A stretch of 64,000 nucleotides of DNA from Gabonibacter massiliensis (GCA_001487125.1 LN913013.1:620001-684000), one strand, 5' to 3'. Shown: positions 27,301 to 34,844, numbered from the stretch's first letter. The notes: a model not told the origin generated them from the sequence alone. Made by a program: numbers and translations.

Positions 27301-27846
27301 GTTCAACATGCGAAAAGAGTGGGGACGTTCCGTGTTGGGATCTTCCTCGCAACACTTATCAAATCCGGCATCAACAACCTTAAAATAATCCGACACATCA
27401 GCATGAGCCTCCAGCAAATGAATCTCATCCGATAAAGCGGCCATTCCGTTGACCACCACCTGTACCCGGTATACCCCCTCCCGGAATACAAACCCATTCA
27501 GATCCGCTAAAACAAACGAAACAGAATAGTTAAAGACATTCATATCTTTAGGAATAACCACTGCCTCCTCTTTCTTGGCCACCATAACTGGATTATCTTC
27601 ATCCATAAAGAATAAACCGACAACAATCGAAGCATTCCATGAACTTTCATCATAGCGTTTGTTTATCCATTCCGTATCGATATAAAATGCCTCCACTTCA
27701 TTTGAACGATAGACCGTACGGTAACGTTTATGTCCCGTATAATCAATGATGTTACGATTACTTATCCGGATACTTTTAAACTTAAACTCGTCTTCAGGAT
27801 TTGCTTTCTTACCTCTGTTTTTTGCAGTATTTTTTTTGTCGGCCAT
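24397..27846 (-). CDS. Three-module CbbX-like AAA+ protein
   Basis: A 1149-residue cytoplasmic protein. Residues 1-285 are basic at first and then predicted beta-rich domains of unknown role. Three CbbX/SpoVK-like AAA modules follow. Module 1 has a standard Walker A (360-367, G-N-P-G-T-G-K-S), an E-D Walker B end, and a basic F-P-T-R region where the arginine finger is expected. Module 2 has K640 followed by Ile instead of Ser/Thr, a Walker B ending E-N, and lacks the Arg. Module 3 has K922 followed by Gly and no Arg. So only module 1 looks fully able to bind and hydrolyse ATP. No operon partner: purL lies downstream (175 bp) and the tRNA array upstream. The remodelled substrate is unknown. 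Confidence 0.85.
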   Translation of the reverse strand: MADKKNTAKNRGKKANPEDEFKFKSIRISNRNIIDYTGHKRYRTVYRSNEVEAFYIDTEWINKRYDESSWNASIVVGLFFMDEDNPVMVAKKEEAVVIPKDMNVFNYSVSFVLADLNGFVFREGVYRVQVVVNGMAALSDEIHLLEAHADVSDYFKVVDAGFDKCCEEDPNTERPHSFRMLNGNNLQDVRFYLVAENRLQEDWTYEFLVNIMDHNGMTKATRMVKGKYYVSDSKGRRLLCFAVDLGGKLEHFWETGSYTVELLCFDQVVLVLDFEIGTEDVPYRFNEEVVSMDRTDTVHPGNDEKWMEKEDALEQLYQLVGLRNVKEEITRVNELVEFVKMRQENGFDDEFPPMHMLFMGNPGTGKSTVARLIGKIFYKEGILSNGELHRYRREHLTNPGQTAEEELIRDALCKSEGGILLIEDADELYPTNNPNDPAIRIWNILLNILDNESPRVLVILAGNKNELLAIAEGIPDMKRCFPTRLVFEDYSPDELMEITHRMLTLRQYKFTPKAEEKFAKLLNDYCTFKNEGFENGHFLEDRLASAASKLAKRLMANRSGSYTKDEMMLIREEDIDACEQPSPEDSLKKLNEMIGSDKLKNSMINYINYVYFIRERQRHGFTDVLPPLNMIFTGNPGTGKITVAQMLGEIFNTAGVLENSAVTVRTRGELIGDGSVPPQQMAFYIYEQARGGILYLENAHTLFQEVTGMTALSMILNQLSETENGDTVVILGGDSEEMEKILTANPKLKLLFPYSFYFEDYTPEELLEIAVQKVKEKNYSLHPKAKEAFKKLVSKVYDEHDKHFGNALFVEKMVDQAIRNLSSRTMKIRKERELTRKEITTLMEVDIPDITSQLPNSYKDRFDEKEIAAALKDLDHMVGQAKLKKQIHDFVDLARHYNRQGVKLNTRLSLQWCFTGNSGMGKGTVARIIARLYKAMGIIDKEEVKRFRVEKLIGQTDEEAMQNIGNALIQSKGGLFFFDEDSSRLNDVPGVKERVRALLVNQLAEKPGAYTIIYAKQNPPRIMLNDDVEKVSDMINVLVFEDYTKEELLEILKRDLATEKSKMTRTAQQQIVSFISHLVDNKKKNHASARLIKLVAEMMIRNRIQRVAKTGLKENKGKMYSITKHDVEQFTPEFLASMVRERNTIGYKM

Positions 27847-28043
27847 ATTATTTTACATTTTGGATTTTCACTATATGGTTTCATTGGATCCATACCGGAT
27901 GAATCCGTTACACCAACTTCTCCAAAAATAATTTTATTTTCGTCCAAAAGCAATTCTTTCCTATTTTAATTAATTCGCTATTTTATAATATATTAAAAAA
28001 CAGAAAGATGAGTATTTTTATCGATTACAGCTCCCGACTTTTA

Positions 28044-28076
28044 CACAAAATAAAAGCGGTGATGAAACATCACCGC
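28044..28076 (-). terminator. Terminator after tRNA-Gly(CCC)
   Basis: GCGGTGATG (28056-28064) and CATCACCGC (28068-28076) form a perfect 9-bp stem with a 3-base loop. On the minus strand it is followed by TTTTATTTTG. It closes the tRNA array transcript. Confidence 0.85.
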
Positions 28077-28082
28077 CTATCG

Positions 28083-28155
28083 AGCGAAAAACGGGACTCG
28101 AACCCGCGACCCCAACCTTGGGAAGGTTGTGCTCTACCAACTGAGCTACTTTCGC
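28083..28155 (-). tRNA. tRNA-Gly (anticodon CCC)
   Basis: A 73-base cloverleaf: acceptor GCGAAAG/TTTTCGC, D-stem GCTC/GAGC, anticodon stem CAACC/GGTTG with loop TTCCCAA, T-loop TTCGAGT, discriminator T. CCA is not encoded. It reads GGG codons. It is the last unit of a tandem array: five partial copies of its 5' half stand upstream on the same strand. Confidence 0.95.
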
Positions 28156-28682
28156 ATTATCATCAAACAACGTTTTGGCATCTTCAAACCTACCCAAGGT
28201 TGCGTCTATACGCTTCGCTTCCGGGGGGAAGGTTGTGCTCTACCAACTGAGCTACTTTCGCATTATCATCAAACAACGTTTTGGTATCTTCAAACCTACC
28301 CAAGGTTGCGTCTATACGCTTCGCTTCCGGGGGGAAGGTTGTGCTCTACCAACTGAGCTACTTTCGCATTATCATCAAACAACGTTTTGGTATCTTCAAA
28401 CCTACCCAAGGTTGCGTCTATACGCTTCGCTTCCGGGGGAAGGTTGTGCTCTACCAACTGAGCTACTTTCGCATTATCATCAAACAACGTTTTGGCATCT
28501 TCAAACCTACCCAAGGTTGCGTCTATACGCTTCGCTTCCGGGGGGAAGGTTGTGCTCTACCAACTGAGCTACTTTCGCATTATCATCAAACAACGTTTTG
28601 GTATCTTCAAACCTACCCAAGGTTGCGTCTATACGCTTCGCTTCCGGAGGGAAGGTTGTGCTCTACCAACCGAGCTACTCGC
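28156..28682 (-). repeat. Tandem 104-106 bp repeats with 5' halves of tRNA-Gly(CCC)
   Basis: Five more copies of the tRNA 5' half (acceptor 5' strand, D-arm, anticodon-stem 5' strand and the CCC) lie at 28226-28261, 28332-28367, 28437-28472, 28543-28578 and 28649-28682, all on the minus strand. The 5' ends are spaced 106, 106, 105, 106 and 104 bp. Each half is followed not by the tRNA 3' half but by a conserved 70-base segment that can form several hairpins. The copy farthest upstream (28649-28682) differs: two acceptor bases are lost and the D-loop has CGG for CAG. The rest differ at one or two positions. A promoter at 28703-28733 precedes the array and a terminator follows the intact tRNA. 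The unit size is constant, so slippage or unequal crossing-over is the simplest origin. Confidence 0.92.
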
Positions 28683-28702
28683 ATACTTTTTTAAGAACAG
28701 GA

Positions 28703-28733
28703 CAAAGGTATATAATTAATTCCAACACGCAAA
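28703..28733 (-). promoter_or_regulatory. Promoter of the tRNA-Gly(CCC) array
   Basis: On the minus strand TTTG (28733-28730), 19 bp, then TACCTTTG (28710-28703): a full consensus match, ending 20 bp before the first half-tRNA. It should transcribe all six units as one precursor of about 640 bases. Confidence 0.8.
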
Positions 28734-28943
28734 TTTTTATTTTAAATTTTTATACAAAAAAGTACCGGACAGCCTACCCTGTCCCTGCATTCGACGGAAG
28801 GAGATGTCAATTATCCCATCAAAAACTAAATAAATATGTTTTCTTGTTTTTAATTCACAAACATTCATAAACCCCTATCTTTCTACGGGTTTATAACGTA
28901 TATTTAATCGAACTAACGAAGATAAAAATACACTTGTACAAGT

Positions 28944-29855
28944 ATGATAAGAATATGGTTTCTATTCGTGTGTCTATTCGTGTACGGGCAAAAGCTCCCA
29001 ACAGTAACGTTAGAAAAGGCGTTACTGTACAATCGCCACTCCCTGAAAGATACGTTTAACTCGGGAAAACAGAAACGGGTATTCCAGTGGCATAAAATAG
29101 CCCATCAATTAGATTATGTCAGGGCCTTCCAAAAACGACATATCGTTTTAGGAGTATTACAAAATTATAAAAACAGAAACGGATTGGCACCTCTTGTTAA
29201 GAACATTCAAAAAAACAAGTATAATCAACAACAAGATACCTTGGGGGTAGAACGAAATCAGGCCATTCCTCTTTACCGGACAAATGATTTAACCGCACCG
29301 GAACGCTACGGACCGGACGGAGCTTTAATTGCTATTTTACAGGACAGTGCCCAATTCATCAAGGTGACATTGGCCTCTTTCCGAGGGGTATGGATGGTTC
29401 CACGCAAATACATAAAAACCCTGGATTCGGTTACTTTCGATAAAGCGATCTTCATAGACCGTACCAATCAATACGTCACGACACTGGAGAACGCCGATTC
29501 GGTTTGGCTGATCAGGAGTATGAATCCGGCAACAACAGGCCTGCATCGGCCTCCCTATTATAAAGAGACTCCTACCGGTATATTTGTACTACAAAACAAA
29601 ATACCCAAAATGTATTACACGAAAGACGGATCGTATCAAAATGCAGGATTTGCACCTTATGCCAGTCGTTTCAGTCGAGGGGCCTATATTCACGGCATAC
29701 CCGTGAATTATCCGGATACGGTCATCCATGAATACAGTTACACGCTCGGAACTACGCCCCGCTCCCATATGTGCGTACGTAATGCCACATCTCATGCTAA
29801 ATTCATTTACGATTGGGCTCCTATAGACAAAACTATTGTTATTGTAATAGAATAA
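28944..29855 (+). CDS. L,D-transpeptidase (YkuD domain), exported
   Basis: A 303-residue cell-envelope enzyme that makes 3-3 peptidoglycan cross-links or attaches proteins to peptidoglycan. A short signal peptide (residues 1-16) is followed by a linker and the YkuD domain: T-P-T-G-I-F near the middle, Y-I-H-G-I-P, and the active site S-H-M-C-V-R with His275 and Cys277. The usual motif is S-H-G-C-[IV]-R; Met replaces Gly here. Another L,D-transpeptidase gene starts 12 bp downstream, so the two form an operon. Confidence 0.82.
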   Translation: MIRIWFLFVCLFVYGQKLPTVTLEKALLYNRHSLKDTFNSGKQKRVFQWHKIAHQLDYVRAFQKRHIVLGVLQNYKNRNGLAPLVKNIQKNKYNQQQDTLGVERNQAIPLYRTNDLTAPERYGPDGALIAILQDSAQFIKVTLASFRGVWMVPRKYIKTLDSVTFDKAIFIDRTNQYVTTLENADSVWLIRSMNPATTGLHRPPYYKETPTGIFVLQNKIPKMYYTKDGSYQNAGFAPYASRFSRGAYIHGIPVNYPDTVIHEYSYTLGTTPRSHMCVRNATSHAKFIYDWAPIDKTIVIVIE

Positions 29856-29867
29856 ACTTTACCTATC

Positions 29868-30557
29868 ATGATCTCAAACAAAATCAGCTACCTATTGTTT
29901 ATTTCATTACTCGTCTTTCATACAAATTCAGGTCAAGCCGACACACCCCTAAATAGTCTCAGCCTCTACCATGAAATGAAATTAAACCAGTTGATGGATT
30001 ACAAAGTTTTCAAATACGCCATTGACGGATATAACAAAATTCCCGTCAAAAAACCGATTCTTACCGTCATTGATTTCACAAAGCCCTCTACTTCGAAACG
30101 ACTGTTTGTTATAGACCTTAAACTAAAAAAACTACTATTATCCACCCATGTCGCTCATGGAAAAAACAGCGGAAATAATTACGCAACCTCTTTTTCCAAT
30201 ACGCCGAGTTCGTACAAAAGTTCCTTGGGATTCTTCCTCACGGAACGGACGTATCAAGGTAAAAACGGCTATTCGTTGATCTTGGAAGGATTGGAAAAAG
30301 GGATAAACGACCGAGCCAAAGAGAGAGCAATTGTAATCCATGGTGCAGACTATTGCGATCCCTCACTTTTATCATCAAGAGGTCGCCTCGGGCGCAGCCT
30401 GGGGTGTCCGGCCCTTCCCCGGCAGGTATCCCGCAAAGTCATCGACCTGATAAAAGAGGGATCCCTGCTATTCATTTTCGGAAAAGACATTCGTTACGAA
30501 AAACAGAGCCCTATTTTATCCGCCCCTCTTCAACATGCTTTACACCCGTCTCCCTGA
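29868..30557 (+). CDS. L,D-transpeptidase catalytic domain protein (YkuD_2 type)
   Basis: A 229-residue exported protein with a signal peptide (about 1-24). It carries the YkuD_2 pattern: V-I-D-L near 85, H-G-K-N-S-G, I-H-G-A-D-Y, and G-R-S-L-G-C-P-A-L with catalytic Cys180. Family members are usually about 200 to 250 residues. It follows the classical L,D-transpeptidase after 12 bp, and converges with the membrane-fusion gene 9 bp further on. The pair may act on different peptidoglycan acceptors. Confidence 0.82.
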   Translation: MISNKISYLLFISLLVFHTNSGQADTPLNSLSLYHEMKLNQLMDYKVFKYAIDGYNKIPVKKPILTVIDFTKPSTSKRLFVIDLKLKKLLLSTHVAHGKNSGNNYATSFSNTPSSYKSSLGFFLTERTYQGKNGYSLILEGLEKGINDRAKERAIVIHGADYCDPSLLSSRGRLGRSLGCPALPRQVSRKVIDLIKEGSLLFIFGKDIRYEKQSPILSAPLQHALHPSP

Positions 30558-30566
30558 TCTCTTTTA

Positions 30567-33500
30567 TCAATCTATTTTTATCCATTTTACAGCATCGGCA
30601 ACAATCGCTAAATCTTTTCTTCCCTTTTCGTCCTTGTCCGAGAGAGTGACGGAAACTTCTCCTTCAGGGAAATCGAACTCGCCAAGAGAAGTCCAAACAG
30701 AATGTATTTCCGAATCATTCCCCTCTATTTCAATATGTTCCTCTATCCCTTCGCTTTTTACCGTGTAGTAAAGAACAACATCGGATAAATAATTTTTATC
30801 AACTCTTTTGACGTATCTGTCAAAAGGTATATACCCTGCCTTTACCATAATCCTGTATTTTCCCTTTTCCTTTAACCGGGCCTTCCAGGTTGCCGTGCAA
30901 CTACCCGAACCAAAACTCTTGTAATAACAACTTCTCACGGAATCCCCCTGAAAATTCGGGCCAATAAAACTCTTCCACAAGCGGACCGACTCACTTTCTC
31001 TATTCAAATGGGTACTCTCCTCTCTCTTCTTTATCCCGAACCATTTTTGCAGTATGGTCTGGTTTACCTTATCATCAAATGAAAAACCGGGGTCCATATT
31101 ATCCACCACGGTTTCTCGCGGGTCCAAAGCAAAAACAGCAGGGTCTATATCTGTCCAGCTAACCCGCGTTTCCAGTTTTTCAGGTTTTTCTCGGGTTCCT
31201 CTTTTCCACACCATAAAGGTATTCGGACGATTGGATGACATACCGGTAGTTACTTCCGCATTCGGTCCCCATTTCGCACAATAAGCCATATAAAATGATT
31301 TGGCTTCCCCGGGATTCAAATAACAACTGTAACGTTGAATAGCCTCTTCATTTTTTATACAGACCACGACAAAGCCGCCCTCTTTCCCGCAATTCTTCAC
31401 TTTTCCTTCCAGTTCTGCCCATCCGGATCCGGTCACGAACTTACCGGATATCGGATCCGGATAAAAGTAAGAGGTTAAATCTTTTATTTTAAAATATTGA
31501 TTGTGACGAACGTTCAACCATCTTTCAAACACTCTTCCGACATCTCCTCCCGTTCGACTTTTTAGCTCTTCACAAAAATCCTCAAAACGAATCATTCCCC
31601 GGCGGGTATGGTAAATATCATCTATCGCCCTAAAGAATGTATCCACGGAAACTTTCAACCCTATATGGTCCACCAAATCGCGTAAACTCCACAACAGCAC
31701 GTTGTACCGCGTTGTTTGAGCGATATTCTTGTCCAACATAGCTTCTTTTAAACTATGTTCCCGGATGTAATCACGAGCCGTCTCCATATCCCCGACTCCA
31801 AATTTTCCCCCCCTACCCATTAAAAACGACTTATCCAAATAAAACCTGTCCCACAGTATGTTGATAAAGGGATATTGTTCCGAATAAATCGACAAACGAC
31901 GATCCGTCATTAAAGAACTAATATCCGACGGATTCAGTTTCACCGCATCCGAAGCATAACTGTTTTGCATTAACAAAGGATGACTGTTCGATCCCGGTGT
32001 CCAGTCCTTACTCAAACAGTACCAAAGATTAATACCTTGTTCCAAAGTAGGATTCTGTGCCTCTTGCATATAGACCTGTCCATCCCCGATATTAATAGGA
32101 ATGGGAGATCCGTCCCCAACGGGTTTATTGAGTATATAGAACATATCGACAGTATAGCTTCTTTCCGGCAAGAAAAAAATCCCGGGTTCGATTTGACCGC
32201 CAAGGACTCTGCCTTCATTGGATTCTATCCGAAACGACAACGGGGTCTCTATCAAACTCAGACGAGCCGTCGCCCCGTCTTTCCAAGTTAAATCCGCAAA
32301 ATTCAATCCATCAGGAAACATATACGGGTTTTCGTAAAAAAATAATTTCACGTCCTCCACTTTCGCCGCGGCAAAATGCTTAAAAAAAGCCTTGGGTTCC
32401 GTTATGGTATTCAAGGAAAGCCTTACCAGACTATCCACATCCAACTGTCTCGTTTTAAAATTCCCGCCACAAACCGAGATCCCCGGTAAATAACCGGAAG
32501 AGATGAAAACGAGTGTGTCTCCCCGTTCGGAAACTCTCCCTTGCGAGAAGAGGGAAGCTTGACGAGGAACCACCACCTTCAGGTAATAAAGCGTCATATC
32601 CTTTCCCGTGTTCATCGGCATAAAAGGATGTACCGGGGCAATCGCCGTCGGATACCATCCGCACGCGGGTGTCAACAACAAATAATCATCCCCGATAAAA
32701 GCACTGCGCCGGCCCGTGGGAAAGAACAGGTCGTTATAGAAAGGATTCTCGTAATCCTGATCCGACAATTGCAAATTCGTGAAACTCTCATCGATTTTTC
32801 CCGAGTAACACACACGCAACCGCAAGGAATCACCGCCATCTATAGGACGATCCAATATAATAATTTGTCCGTCCCGCTTAAAATTTACGTTTTTTCCCCT
32901 CTCCTCCACGTCTTCGACCCGTAATCCCGGATTCAGGAAAAGAAGAGGTCGGTCGATCTTTTCTTTTGTCAGGTTACACAAAATCAGATCGCTTTCCATG
33001 AAAAGCCGATCCTGCCGTTGCTCCATCCTTATCGAATGACGTTCTATATGACAAAGTTTTCCCTTCCAATGATTACGGAAACTTTCACGATATTTTTCAC
33101 GAGTACTTCGATCAGACCAATAAGCGGCCTCAAGCAAAATACCACACGCGATACCCAATAAAATAAGGGTTCCCCCCCCATAGGCGTAAAAGGTCGCACG
33201 TTTTTTCACGCTCGGTAAACGCTTCATTCCCTTTATGCTGCAAAATACGAATCCCGTACCCAACAGCAAAAAAATCGAACGATGCAATAAATAATATCCT
33301 AAACCCAGATGCCCTGTCACATCTGAAAACAGATTAGGCACCCCGGTCGCTAAAAAATCTACCGTACCATGTAACACATAAGGCAACCACACGATCGATA
33401 CGCCTAACCAGCCGAGCAGAAGCAAAAGTGCCAGGTAGCGAAAACGCATAACACGAACCAACCAAAGACTCAACCCCATCATAAAAATCAAAGAAGGAAT

Positions 33501-33959
33501 ATTCAACGTGAAAAAATAAAACAGGTAATACCACGGATTCAAAGGTGCCAAACTGTTTAAATTTACAAAAAAGATGCAGGCTAACATTACAATCACGTTT
33601 ACAATGGAAAACAACATGACATTCCCCAATATCCGTCCCCACGTGTAGTCTGCATTCCCCATCGGACGGGCATATATCGGCTCTAAGGTTTCTCCCATCC
33701 CCTCCCTCCTCGGGAAATCAGTCATTATGACGATCACGAATAACGATTGCAGAACACTAAACAGATAGGCATTTATCAGAGGCACGGATGACGGAAGAGC
33801 AACTAACTTCCAATTCTCACAATACCCCTCTCCCTGCAAAAACAGTTGGTATAAGGTAATACTGAATAAAGAAACGAGAACAAACAGCAAAAATACCCAT
33901 CCCCTGCTTTGTTGTTTCGCCTCGTAAACGGCTACATGGAACACGTCACGCATTTTCAT
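30567..33959 (-). CDS. ABC-2-like membrane protein fused to M1-peptidase-like and golvesin-like domains
   Basis: A 1130-residue protein. Residues 1-280 hold about seven hydrophobic helices in the layout of an ABC-2 permease. Residues 300 to 850 resemble the outside part of M1 aminopeptidase fusions found in Bacteroidota (beta domain, then a helical end with F-x-x-W-L-N). I find no H-E-x-x-H zinc motif anywhere in the protein, so peptidase activity is unlikely. The last 130 residues have the golvesin-like pattern (C-T-A-T-W; G-x-Y-x-I-x-V-x-A-G; L-G-E-F-D-F-P-E-G; V-A-D-A-V-K-W). No ATP-binding partner gene is adjacent. The role is unknown; an assembly or export scaffold is possible. Confidence 0.65.
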   Translation of the reverse strand: MKMRDVFHVAVYEAKQQSRGWVFLLFVLVSLFSITLYQLFLQGEGYCENWKLVALPSSVPLINAYLFSVLQSLFVIVIMTDFPRREGMGETLEPIYARPMGNADYTWGRILGNVMLFSIVNVIVMLACIFFVNLNSLAPLNPWYYLFYFFTLNIPSLIFMMGLSLWLVRVMRFRYLALLLLLGWLGVSIVWLPYVLHGTVDFLATGVPNLFSDVTGHLGLGYYLLHRSIFLLLGTGFVFCSIKGMKRLPSVKKRATFYAYGGGTLILLGIACGILLEAAYWSDRSTREKYRESFRNHWKGKLCHIERHSIRMEQRQDRLFMESDLILCNLTKEKIDRPLLFLNPGLRVEDVEERGKNVNFKRDGQIIILDRPIDGGDSLRLRVCYSGKIDESFTNLQLSDQDYENPFYNDLFFPTGRRSAFIGDDYLLLTPACGWYPTAIAPVHPFMPMNTGKDMTLYYLKVVVPRQASLFSQGRVSERGDTLVFISSGYLPGISVCGGNFKTRQLDVDSLVRLSLNTITEPKAFFKHFAAAKVEDVKLFFYENPYMFPDGLNFADLTWKDGATARLSLIETPLSFRIESNEGRVLGGQIEPGIFFLPERSYTVDMFYILNKPVGDGSPIPINIGDGQVYMQEAQNPTLEQGINLWYCLSKDWTPGSNSHPLLMQNSYASDAVKLNPSDISSLMTDRRLSIYSEQYPFINILWDRFYLDKSFLMGRGGKFGVGDMETARDYIREHSLKEAMLDKNIAQTTRYNVLLWSLRDLVDHIGLKVSVDTFFRAIDDIYHTRRGMIRFEDFCEELKSRTGGDVGRVFERWLNVRHNQYFKIKDLTSYFYPDPISGKFVTGSGWAELEGKVKNCGKEGGFVVVCIKNEEAIQRYSCYLNPGEAKSFYMAYCAKWGPNAEVTTGMSSNRPNTFMVWKRGTREKPEKLETRVSWTDIDPAVFALDPRETVVDNMDPGFSFDDKVNQTILQKWFGIKKREESTHLNRESESVRLWKSFIGPNFQGDSVRSCYYKSFGSGSCTATWKARLKEKGKYRIMVKAGYIPFDRYVKRVDKNYLSDVVLYYTVKSEGIEEHIEIEGNDSEIHSVWTSLGEFDFPEGEVSVTLSDKDEKGRKDLAIVADAVKWIKID

Positions 33960-34174
33960 AAGTCATTCGGTTATAAAACGGTAAAAAATAGTTATCAGAT
34001 TTCCTTTTTGTCGGTAGACTAACGGAAATTCAGAATTCACCGTCCGAATACCAATCTCCCCCTCAATTTCTAATTTCTTTATTTAATTTAGATTTTGTAA
34101 AACTAAATATATAGTAGATAAAAAACAAATAAAATTTATTATTTTATAAATAGGGGAATTTCTTTTAACAATAC
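33960..34174. other. AT-rich intergenic region
   Basis: Between the start of the large membrane protein gene and the tRNA-Gly(GCC) terminator there is no coding frame. It is very AT-rich and must hold the promoter of the minus-strand gene, but no clear TTTG/TAnnTTTG pair with correct spacing is visible. Confidence 0.5.
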
Positions 34175-34209
34175 AAAACGTCGTCCGAATTAAAATCGGA
34201 CGACGTTTT
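34175..34209 (-). terminator. Terminator after tRNA-Gly(GCC)
   Basis: AAAACGTCGTCCGA (34175-34188) and TCGGACGACGTTTT (34196-34209) form a 14-bp perfect stem with a 7-base loop just past the tRNA 3' end. Confidence 0.82.
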
Positions 34210-34214
34210 ACCGG

Positions 34215-34287
34215 AGCGAAAAACGGGACTCGAACCCGCGACCCTAACCTTGGCAAGGTTATGCTCTACCAACTGAGCTATTTTCGC
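34215..34287 (-). tRNA. tRNA-Gly (anticodon GCC)
   Basis: A 73-base cloverleaf with acceptor GCGAAAA/TTTTCGC, D-stem GCTC/GAGC, anticodon loop TTGCCAA, discriminator T, no CCA. It reads GGC and GGU. Sequence outside the anticodon arm is almost the same as in tRNA-Gly(CCC) at 28083. Confidence 0.96.
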
Positions 34288-34326
34288 AAATTATCAAATG
34301 CATCTCACATGCCTTTTATTGCGATG

Positions 34327-34358
34327 CAAAGGTAAACTCTTTTTCAAAAAAGAACAAA
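34327..34358 (-). promoter_or_regulatory. Promoter of tRNA-Gly(GCC)
   Basis: On the minus strand TTTG (34358-34355), 20 bp, TACCTTTG (34334-34327). Same -7 box as the tRNA-Gly(CCC) array promoter. The tRNA begins 39 bp downstream. Confidence 0.78.
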
Positions 34359-34409
34359 AAAATCGGCCGATTTTTTTCAAAATCGACCGATCACTCAAAA
34401 TAAAACCAC

Positions 34410-34844
34410 CTACTTTACCTGTATCGTCTTATTTAATTTAGCTCTCTCTTCGTTTTTAGGCATCGTAATATCCAAGATACCGTCTTTATAAACCGCTTCG
34501 GCTTTACCGACATCGTATTTATCCTCCGGCAATTCTATCGTACGATGAAAAGAGACGGAGGTAAACTCTCTTCGTAAAAATTTTTGTTTACCATCTTGCT
34601 CTTCCTTCTCCTCTTTTTGTTCACCGGATATTGTCAGGAAACCATCTTTATACTCTAACTTAATATCTTCTTTTTTCATCCCCGGAACTTGAAGTTCCAA
34701 CGTCAGATTCTTATCGTCCTCTTTCACGTTCAAAGCCGGAATTCCTCTTTGTTCGTTAATGGTCTTAGGCCATGTATCGAAAAAATCATCAAAGAGATTA
34801 GAATAAAATGGCCTTAAATCACTATTTCTTTTCACTATGCTCAT
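34410..34844 (-). CDS. Hsp20 family small heat-shock protein
   Basis: A 144-residue chaperone with an alpha-crystallin domain: P-A-L-N-V-K-E-D-D, L-T-L-E-L-Q-V-P-G-M-K-K-E-D-I, F-x-R-x-F and the late Y-K-D-G-I-L-D-I-T-M-P-K. It holds unfolded proteins without ATP. An unusually strong Shine-Dalgarno GAGGAGGT stands 7 bases before the ATG, rare for this phylum, which suggests high translation. It is a single gene without partner. Confidence 0.95.
   Translation of the reverse strand: MSIVKRNSDLRPFYSNLFDDFFDTWPKTINEQRGIPALNVKEDDKNLTLELQVPGMKKEDIKLEYKDGFLTISGEQKEEKEEQDGKQKFLRREFTSVSFHRTIELPEDKYDVGKAEAVYKDGILDITMPKNEERAKLNKTIQVK

Noticed and set aside
28083-28682. CRISPR-like array
   Set aside because: The unit is 104-106 bp, repeated as a whole with no unique spacers, and no cas genes are present. 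It is a plain tandem repeat that includes a tRNA half.
28129-28870. Overlapping open frames of 75-137 codons across the repeat array
   Set aside because: They are periodic translations of the repeats on the strand opposite to the tRNA, have no plausible start signals, and would encode the same 35-residue block again and again.
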